From Methanomicrobiales archaeon (GTDB lineage: Archaea; Halobacteriota; Methanomicrobia; Methanomicrobiales; Methanoculleaceae): 5,523 bases of DNA. Below the pieces are notes generated by a model, which saw nothing but the letters and a program-made list of their open reading frames with translations, made no database searches and had not been told where the DNA came from. Positions 1 to 4,360 of this stretch are shown here, piece after piece (position 1 is the first letter of the stretch; each line of letters begins with the position of its first letter). Made by a program: the position numbers and the translations under genes. The stretch lies in contig JAAZIF010000249.1 of assembly GCA_012510335.1 (NCBI GenBank), forward strand, positions 1-5,523. Direction: 5' to 3'.

Positions 1-22
1 CTGGAGGGAGTTTTTAACATAC

Positions 23-58
23 CATATTCAGTTATGATCTCATATTCAATTATGATCT
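23..58. repeat. 18-bp tandem direct repeat with internal dyad symmetry
   Basis: Two adjacent 18-bp copies, CATATTCAGTTATGATCT (23-40) and CATATTCAATTATGATCT (41-58), differ at one base (G31 versus A49). Each copy contains CATA-N6-TATG, a perfect 4-bp inverted repeat. The junction between copies also forms TATGA-TC-TCATA. The array ends 38 nt before the first start codon. Tandem symmetric half-sites just upstream of a gene are typical of an operator, which is inference; a chance short duplication is also possible. No DNA-binding protein is encoded in the window to pair with it. Confidence 0.75.
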
Positions 59-83
59 GGGCCACTACCGATCCTTTGCAGGA

Positions 84-89
84 AGGAGG
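84..89 (+). promoter_or_regulatory. Shine-Dalgarno site for the first gene
   Basis: AGGAGG is a perfect match to the archaeal 16S rRNA anti-SD and lies 7 nt before the ATG at 97. It decides between two close ATGs: the one at 93 is only 3 nt away and opens a 6-codon dead end, whereas the one at 97 is ideally spaced and opens a 201-codon frame. An in-frame TGA at 94-96 excludes any longer start. Confidence 0.85.
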
Positions 90-96
90 AGAATGA

Positions 97-702
97 ATGA
101 GTTATATACATGATGCAATAGCGAAACTTGAGAAGATACTGGAAGACAGCGGGTGCGAGCATGGTATCGTGACCCTGGGTGTGAACTACGACATAGATGC
201 CTGCCCGTACCCGAGAGGGGTCTGTATGGAGGGGCAGTTCGGCGGGAAGAGCGGGCAGTTCATAACGAACGAACCGGTTCGGGCCAATACCCGTGTCTCT
301 TTTATGTACGATGCACCGCTCAGCGACCAGAAGCAGCGCGGGGCGGCATGCGCGATCATAAACGCCGTCTCGGCATTCCTCTGCCTGACGCGGAAGCACC
401 GATCCTGCACCCCGGACTGCCATGCATCCTGCCTCGCCGAACTCTCCCGCGAGATCGCGGGGAAGCGTGTCTACCTCATCGGCCCGATGCCGGCGCTCAA
501 GCGTGCCCTCCACAGTCAGGTGGTCGACTCTCCGGAGGCCGCCGACCTGATCCTCATCGCCGGGGACGGCATGACCTCAGATGAGGGGGTTGCCTGCATC
601 GACGAGTACCTGGGGAAGAAGCGTATGGTCTTTCTCGGGCCGCCGGCTGCCGGGGTCTGTGGTCTCATGAACCTCGAGCACTGGTGCCCCTACGGGCGAT
701 GA
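97..702 (+). CDS. Cysteine-rich conserved hypothetical protein, DUF4213/DUF364-like
   Basis: A 201-residue soluble protein with no signal peptide or membrane segment; its function is unknown. The N-terminal half ends in a helix with a GAACAIINAVSAF stretch (82-94), like the 'G-x-A-x-x-N-A' region of DUF4213. The C-terminal half has a Rossmann-like pattern: KRVYLIGP (123-130), ADLILIAGDG (149-158) and MVFLGPPAAG (177-186), ending in CPYG. This recalls DUF364 (putative heavy-metal chelation), an assignment made from memory of the family and only moderately secure. It has 11 cysteines: 20, 36, 43, 85, 96, 104, 108, 112, 167, 188 and 197. Of these, C104-x3-C108-x3-C112 with C96 sits between the two halves and could be a metal or Fe-S site, which is inference. 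It is separated from glmM by 36 nt and is not translationally coupled to it, so a role in amino-sugar synthesis is not implied. Confidence 0.8.
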   Translation: MSYIHDAIAKLEKILEDSGCEHGIVTLGVNYDIDACPYPRGVCMEGQFGGKSGQFITNEPVRANTRVSFMYDAPLSDQKQRGAACAIINAVSAFLCLTRKHRSCTPDCHASCLAELSREIAGKRVYLIGPMPALKRALHSQVVDSPEAADLILIAGDGMTSDEGVACIDEYLGKKRMVFLGPPAAGVCGLMNLEHWCPYGR

Positions 703-738
703 ATACCTTTTTTTAGGGAAGACGGATTATATTGGAGT
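703..738 (+). promoter_or_regulatory. Intergenic T-rich element, possible TATA box for a leaderless glmM transcript
   Basis: This 36-nt gap contains TTTTTTTA (708-715), centred about 27 nt before the glmM ATG. That is the distance expected of a TATA box if transcription starts at or next to the ATG. No usable Shine-Dalgarno site exists: GGAG (734-737) is only 1 nt from the ATG, and AGGGAA (715-720) is 18 nt away. Together these fit a leaderless mRNA starting the glm block, which is inference. The same T7 run directly follows the upstream stop codon and could instead act as an archaeal oligo-T terminator, or do both jobs. A second AT-rich patch, ATTATATT (726-733), is too close to the ATG to be its TATA box. 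Confidence 0.4.
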
Positions 739-2001
739 ATGCTATTTGGCTCTTCCGGGATCAGACAGGTGTTTGGCCTGGATCTTGTTCTTCTGGCGCT
801 CCAGGTGGGAGGAGCAGCAAGCACACCGTGCTGCATCGTGGGCAGGGATACCCGCACGACGAGTGAACTGCTGGAACACGCAGTTATCGCCGGAATGCTC
901 TCTGCCGGTGCAGACGTCCGGACCTGCGGCATCGCGCCCACGCCGACGGTCGCGTATGCGGCGCGGGATGCTGACGCAGGATGCATGATCACCGCCTCCC
1001 ATAACCCCGAACCCTATAACGGCCTGAAACTCATCAACCCCAACGGATCAGCGTTTGCCCGCCGGCAGCAGGCCGCGATAGAGGACGCGCTCGCAGAGTC
1101 CCACTGGGTGGACTGGGACGGGCAGGGGTGCGTATCCCCGATCGATGCGGTAGCCCTTCACCGGGAGGCGATCCTGGATGCGGTCAGCCTCTCCCGGCCG
1201 GTCACGGCGGTGCTCGATTGCGGCAACGGTGCAGGGAGCGTCATCACCCCTGATCTCCTCAGTGAGGCCGGGGCGAGCGTCATCGGGCTTAACTGCAACG
1301 TATCCGGCCGGTTCGTCCGCCCATCTGAACCGCTTGAGACAAACCTCCCCTATATCGGTGATATCGTGCGGAAACGGGGGGCAGCGTGCGCCGTGATCCA
1401 CGATGGGGATGCCGACCGGATGATGGCGTTCGACGAGCGGGGTCGCTACATCGATGGCGACCGCCTCCTCATGCTCTTTGTTAAATACCTGGATTGTAAA
1501 CGCGTGGTCACCACCGTCGATGCCACCATGGCGATCGAGGAGGTCGCGGAGGTCCGCCGCACGCCGGTAGGCGATAGTTACGTCTCCGAGGAGCTCCTCA
1601 CCTGGGGGGACTTCGGAGGGGAGGCATCGGGGAGCTGGATCTTTCCCTGGCACTCCTACTGCCCCGACGGGGTCTACGCCTCGGCCCTGCTCTGCGAGAT
1701 CGCTTCAGAGTGGTCGATCGCCGAAGAGCTGGACGGGATGCCGCGGTACACCCTCCTCCGGGAGTCATACCGCGTCGGGTCTTCCCGGGAAGTCATGGCA
1801 GCGATGGGGGCAGATGATCCGACGCACGGCATCCGCTTCGATGATGACGACGGCTGGTACCTGATCCGGGCGAGTGGCACCGAACCGAAGATCCGCATAA
1901 CGGCTGAAGGAAAGACGCCGGCAAAAGCAAAGGAGATGCTTGAACTTGGGGGTACAGCCTTTGAGAGGGCGAGACGCAGATCGAATGGAGGAGTAGAGTA
2001 A
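739..2001 (+). CDS. glmM: Phosphoglucosamine mutase (alpha-D-phosphohexomutase family)
   Basis: Predicted to convert glucosamine-6-phosphate to glucosamine-1-phosphate in the cytoplasm. All four family signatures are present in its 420 residues. They are the phosphoserine loop TASHNP (85-90, catalytic S87, followed by NG at 94-95), the Mg2+ loop DGDADR (222-227), the sugar-binding loop GGEASG (293-298), and the phosphate-binding loop RASGTEPKIR (377-386). VGRDTR (34-39) and RPSEPLETNLP (194-204) also fit. The start is firm: LFGSSGIR begins right after the Met as in family members, and no in-frame ATG, GTG or TTG lies between it and the stop at 700-702. It is somewhat shorter than the usual ~440-455 residues, with compaction in domain III. 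The N-terminal motif reads GIRQ rather than the common GIRG. Archaeal members can be annotated as phosphomannomutase; the glmU and glmS neighbours favour the glucosamine substrate. The stop is 1 nt before the next ATG. Confidence 0.93.
   Translation: MLFGSSGIRQVFGLDLVLLALQVGGAASTPCCIVGRDTRTTSELLEHAVIAGMLSAGADVRTCGIAPTPTVAYAARDADAGCMITASHNPEPYNGLKLINPNGSAFARRQQAAIEDALAESHWVDWDGQGCVSPIDAVALHREAILDAVSLSRPVTAVLDCGNGAGSVITPDLLSEAGASVIGLNCNVSGRFVRPSEPLETNLPYIGDIVRKRGAACAVIHDGDADRMMAFDERGRYIDGDRLLMLFVKYLDCKRVVTTVDATMAIEEVAEVRRTPVGDSYVSEELLTWGDFGGEASGSWIFPWHSYCPDGVYASALLCEIASEWSIAEELDGMPRYTLLRESYRVGSSREVMAAMGADDPTHGIRFDDDDGWYLIRASGTEPKIRITAEGKTPAKAKEMLELGGTAFERARRRSNGGVE
1987..1993 (+). promoter_or_regulatory. 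Shine-Dalgarno site for the first glmU gene
   Basis: GGAGGAG lies inside the last codons of glmM, 9 nt before the ATG at 2003. The glmM stop (1999-2001) falls between this site and the start codon, the usual arrangement for translational coupling. Confidence 0.8.
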
Positions 2002-2002
2002 T

Positions 2003-3202
2003 ATGCAGTGTGTGGTACTTGCAGCAGGAGAGGGAAAACGGATGCGGCCCCTGACCGCCCGGCGCCCGAAGGTGATGCTTCCGATCGCCAACCGACCGAT
2101 GATGGAGCACCTGGTTCTCGCGGCCCGCGACGCGGGGATCAAAGAGTTTGTATTTGTCGTAGGCTACTTTGAGCGTGAGATCCGCAACCACTTCAGGGAT
2201 GGGAGCGCTTTTGGCGTGAACGTAACCTACGTGACCCAGCGCCATCAGCTCGGGACCGGCGACGCCCTCCGGGCGACGAAGGGCCGCGTGGGCGACCGGT
2301 TCCTCCTCCTAAACGGAGACATGGTTCTCAGGCGCGGCGATATCGAGCACCTCTGCCGGATGGGCGCCCCCTGTATGGGGATTCACGAGACCGACCATCC
2401 GCAGGACTACGGCGTGGTGACCGTGGAGGGCGACCGCATCATTGGCCTTGAAGAGAAGTCCGAGCGCCCGAAGAGCACACTTGTCAACGCGGGGGCATAC
2501 CTCTTTGATCCCGGGATATTCGATCTTCTAGAAGGGATCACGATATCCGGCCGGGGCGAGTACGAACTCACCGATGCGCTCGCATCCTACATCCAGGAGG
2601 GTAGGCTAGCCGCCCATACACTGTCGTACTGGCTCGATGTGGGGCAGCCGTGGGATCTCCTCGACGCAAACGAGGCTCTCCTCTCCGCAATGGCTCACGA
2701 ACAGCACGGAATCATCGAGGGAGGATGCACCATCCCTGACACGGTCAGCATCGGCAAAGGGACCGTGATCAGGGCCGGAACCTACATCGAGGGGCGCTGT
2801 GTCATCGGCGAGGACTGCATCATCGGCCCGCACGCCTACATCCGCGGTTCCACCTCCATCGGCGACGACTGTCACATCGGGCATGCGACCGAGATCAAAA
2901 ACTCCATCGTCATGCCCTCGACAAACATACCCCACTTCAACTACGTCGGCGACAGCGTCATCGGGAGCGGGTGCAACCTCGGGGCCGGCACCAAGGTCGC
3001 AAACCTCCGGCACGACAACGCGCCGGTGAAGGTCTGCGGGAAGAATACCGGCAGGAGGAAGTTTGGGGCGATCATCGGAGATAACGTCCTCTTCGGCATC
3101 AACTGCTCGGTCAACGTCGGAAGCCTCATAGGGAGCAACACCCGCGTGGCCCCCCACTCACTCGTGGAGGGATGCATTGAGGAAGGATCGATCATAAGGT
3201 GA
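2003..3202 (+). CDS. glmU: Bifunctional GlmU-type protein: GlcN-1-P acetyltransferase / GlcNAc-1-P uridylyltransferase
   Basis: A 399-residue two-domain cytoplasmic enzyme predicted to acetylate glucosamine-1-phosphate and then form UDP-GlcNAc from UTP. The N-terminal RmlA-like nucleotidyltransferase (1-~228) shows LAAGEGKRMRPLT (6-18), RPK with K23, QLGTGDA (82-88), LNGD with metal-binding D106, EEK (150-152), NAG (162-164) and WLDVG with D212. The C-terminal left-handed beta-helix (~240-399) has hexapeptide repeats, then an acetyltransferase centre: PHFNYVG (310-316, probable catalytic H311 and Y314), GAGT (327-330), ANLR with N334, K343, and GRRKFGAIIGDN (350-361). This spacing matches archaeal ST0452 (H308, Y311, N331, K340, from memory). 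The position of its K337 is A340 here. Some homologs are annotated as glucose-1-phosphate thymidylyltransferase; the neighbours and intact acetyltransferase site argue for GlmU. It sits 1 nt after glmM and 4 nt before a paralog. Confidence 0.92.
   Translation: MQCVVLAAGEGKRMRPLTARRPKVMLPIANRPMMEHLVLAARDAGIKEFVFVVGYFEREIRNHFRDGSAFGVNVTYVTQRHQLGTGDALRATKGRVGDRFLLLNGDMVLRRGDIEHLCRMGAPCMGIHETDHPQDYGVVTVEGDRIIGLEEKSERPKSTLVNAGAYLFDPGIFDLLEGITISGRGEYELTDALASYIQEGRLAAHTLSYWLDVGQPWDLLDANEALLSAMAHEQHGIIEGGCTIPDTVSIGKGTVIRAGTYIEGRCVIGEDCIIGPHAYIRGSTSIGDDCHIGHATEIKNSIVMPSTNIPHFNYVGDSVIGSGCNLGAGTKVANLRHDNAPVKVCGKNTGRRKFGAIIGDNVLFGINCSVNVGSLIGSNTRVAPHSLVEGCIEEGSIIR
2803..2880 (+). repeat. 54-nt-spaced repeat inside the GlmU beta-helix
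   Basis: Two 24-nt segments (2803-2826 and 2857-2880) match at about 20 of 24 positions and start exactly 54 nt apart. They encode VIGEDC and SIGDDC. A 54-nt period is 18 residues, or three hexapeptides, which is one full turn of a left-handed beta-helix. The repeat therefore reflects coil structure, and the DNA similarity hints at coil duplication or gene-conversion-like homogenisation. Confidence 0.6.
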
Positions 3203-3209
3203 TCTGATG
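3197..3209 (+). promoter_or_regulatory. Shine-Dalgarno/stop/start coupling site for the second GlmU-like gene
   Basis: AGGTGATC (3197-3204) matches eight bases of the extended archaeal SD AGGAGGTGATC, with GG 7 nt before the ATG at 3207. The upstream glmU stop TGA (3200-3202) lies inside this SD, so a terminating ribosome covers the next initiation site. The 12-nt string GGTGATCTGATG (3198-3209) recurs at the next junction. Confidence 0.75.
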
Positions 3210-4358
3210 CAGGCAGTAATATTAGCAGCAGGAGAGGGGAGCCGCCTCCGGCCGCTCACCCGGAGCAAGCCCAAAGCCCTGATCCCGGTTGCAAACCGGC
3301 CGATCATCGAGTACGTTATCGACGCCCTGTTAGAGAACGCCATCCGCGATATCGTGGTGGTGGTAGGATACCGCAAGGAGCATGCCATCCGGTACCTCAA
3401 CGGGCTTGACGCCCCGGTCCAGGTCGTCGTGCAGGAGCGGCAGCTCGGGACAGCTGACGCCCTCCGGGCGGCGAGATCAGAGATAACCGAGGATTTCCTT
3501 CTCCTCCCGGGCGACAACTACATAAACGCCGAATCGGTCGCCCGAATCAAGAAGGAGCGAAACGCCATGCTCGTGACCGAGCACCCGAGCCCCTCGAACT
3601 TCGGTGTCGTGGTGATCAGGGAGGGCATTGTCCGCGAGATCATCGAGAAGCCCGAGGGCGCCCCGACATTCACGGTATCGACAGGGATATACTCGTTTAC
3701 ACCCGACATATTCTCTTATCTCCATACAAACGAGATCCCCGACGCCCTCTCTGCCATGATCGCATCGGGACATACGATACGCGCGATCCCGGCGGATGAC
3801 TGGCAGGATGCCATCTACCCCTGGGATCTCCTGAAGCTCAACAGCCGTATGCTCCGGGGGATCCACCCGGAGATCGGCGGGATGGTCGATGCGTCCGTCA
3901 CCCGCCGGGGGGTGGTGCGTATAGGCACCGGGACGACCATCGGCCCGAACACCGTGATTTATGGGCCTGTAACCATCGGGTGCGACTGTGATATTGGCCC
4001 GGACACCGTGATCATGCCCGACTCAAGCATCGGCGACCGGGTGGTGCTTGAGCCCTTCACCTATGTCACCGACTCTATCATAATGGATGACGTCACCATA
4101 GGATCCCACTCAAGGATCGTCTCTGCCGTCTTTGGCCAGGGATGCATCCTTGCCGACCACACAACGACATACTCCTCCGCGAGTTACATGGAGGTCGGGG
4201 ATCGGGTGCTAAAGGAAGAGTTTGGTGCAATCCTCGGCGATGGCGTCCGTGCAGCACCCTTCACAACATTTAAGAACTGTATCGTGGGTAACGGTGTCAC
4301 CATAGGGGATGGGAAGACAGTGACCGGTCTCATAGGGGATGGTTCGAGGGTGATCTGA
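3207..4358 (+). CDS. GlmU-like sugar-1-phosphate nucleotidyltransferase paralog, acetyltransferase site not recognisable
   Basis: A 383-residue paralog of the preceding gene, sharing the layout of an RmlA-like domain (1-~215) plus a left-handed beta-helix (~235-383). The nucleotidyltransferase half looks intact: LAAGEGSRLRPLT (6-18), PK with K23, QLGTADA (79-85), PGD with D103, EK (147-148), STG (158-160) and W199-x-D201. It should transfer a nucleotide to a sugar-1-phosphate, probably UTP to GlcNAc-1-P. The C-terminal half lacks the acetyltransferase centre. Aligned on flanking residues, PHFNYVG becomes GSHSRIV (299-305), so catalytic His and Tyr map to S300 and R303. GAGT becomes ADHT and ANLR becomes SASY, yet FGAILGD (339-345) is kept. 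The neighbouring H301 means a one-residue shift cannot be excluded. It may be a monofunctional uridylyltransferase, act on another sugar, or form mixed oligomers with the first GlmU; these roles are inference. It overlaps glmS by 1 nt. Confidence 0.88.
   Translation: MQAVILAAGEGSRLRPLTRSKPKALIPVANRPIIEYVIDALLENAIRDIVVVVGYRKEHAIRYLNGLDAPVQVVVQERQLGTADALRAARSEITEDFLLLPGDNYINAESVARIKKERNAMLVTEHPSPSNFGVVVIREGIVREIIEKPEGAPTFTVSTGIYSFTPDIFSYLHTNEIPDALSAMIASGHTIRAIPADDWQDAIYPWDLLKLNSRMLRGIHPEIGGMVDASVTRRGVVRIGTGTTIGPNTVIYGPVTIGCDCDIGPDTVIMPDSSIGDRVVLEPFTYVTDSIIMDDVTIGSHSRIVSAVFGQGCILADHTTTYSSASYMEVGDRVLKEEFGAILGDGVRAAPFTTFKNCIVGNGVTIGDGKTVTGLIGDGSRVI
3942..4012 (+). repeat. 54-nt-spaced 17-bp repeat inside the second GlmU-like gene
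   Basis: GGCCCGAACACCGTGAT (3942-3958) and GGCCCGGACACCGTGAT (3996-4012) differ at one base and start 54 nt apart. They encode GPNTVI and GPDTVI, one complete 18-residue beta-helix turn apart. The near-identity at DNA level suggests a fairly recent duplication or homogenisation of one helix turn. Confidence 0.7.
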
Positions 4359-4360
4359 TG
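4349..4360 (+). promoter_or_regulatory. Shine-Dalgarno and TGATG coupling site for glmS
   Basis: GGTGATC (4349-4355) matches the archaeal extended SD, and its GG lies 7 nt before the glmS ATG. The upstream stop and glmS start overlap as TGATG (4356-4360), sharing one A, so glmS translation should be coupled by reinitiation. The 12-nt string is identical to 3198-3209, but a different TGA within it is used as the stop. Confidence 0.75.

Larger units (their letters stand above)
1..96 (+). promoter_or_regulatory. AT-rich upstream region of the first gene, probable promoter
   Basis: This stretch is clearly richer in A and T than the genes that follow and contains no supported coding region. It holds a T-rich element TTTTTAACATA (11-21) that weakly resembles an archaeal TATA box, the tandem repeat at 23-58, and a Shine-Dalgarno site near its end. 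If 11-21 is the TATA box, transcription would begin about 25 nt downstream, inside the second repeat copy, and the repeat would then overlap the initiation region. No strong TTTATATA match is present, so the promoter position is uncertain. T11-T15 could equally be the terminator tail of a gene to the left. Confidence 0.4.

Noticed and set aside
23..58. CRISPR-like array
   Set aside because: There are only two 18-bp copies, directly abutting with no spacer, and no cas gene is visible.
93..113. Six-codon mini-ORF (MNELYT) starting 4 nt before the first gene, as a possible upstream regulatory peptide
   Set aside because: Its ATG is only 3 nt from the SD, too close for efficient use, and the ATG at 97 is ideally spaced. 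It is most simply a chance ATGAATG.
46..513. 155-residue open frame on the minus strand
   Set aside because: It is antisense to the 201-residue gene, has no family pattern and no convincing start signal, and is explained by the high-GC shadow effect.
734..737. GGAG as the Shine-Dalgarno site of glmM
   Set aside because: Only 1 nt separates it from the ATG, too short for normal SD pairing.
1048..1653. 201-residue open frame on the minus strand inside glmM
   Set aside because: It mirrors glmM codons with an Arg/Asp/Gly/Pro-rich low-complexity composition and no recognisable domain.
2606..3157. 183-residue open frame on the minus strand inside glmU
   Set aside because: It is Asp/Val/Ala-rich and periodic because it is antisense to the hexapeptide-repeat helix. 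No ribosome site or family match is seen.
4300..4360. glmS ribozyme or riboswitch upstream of glmS
   Set aside because: glmS overlaps the preceding coding region by 1 nt, so there is no untranslated leader. The glmS ribozyme is known from bacteria, and no such fold is evident here.
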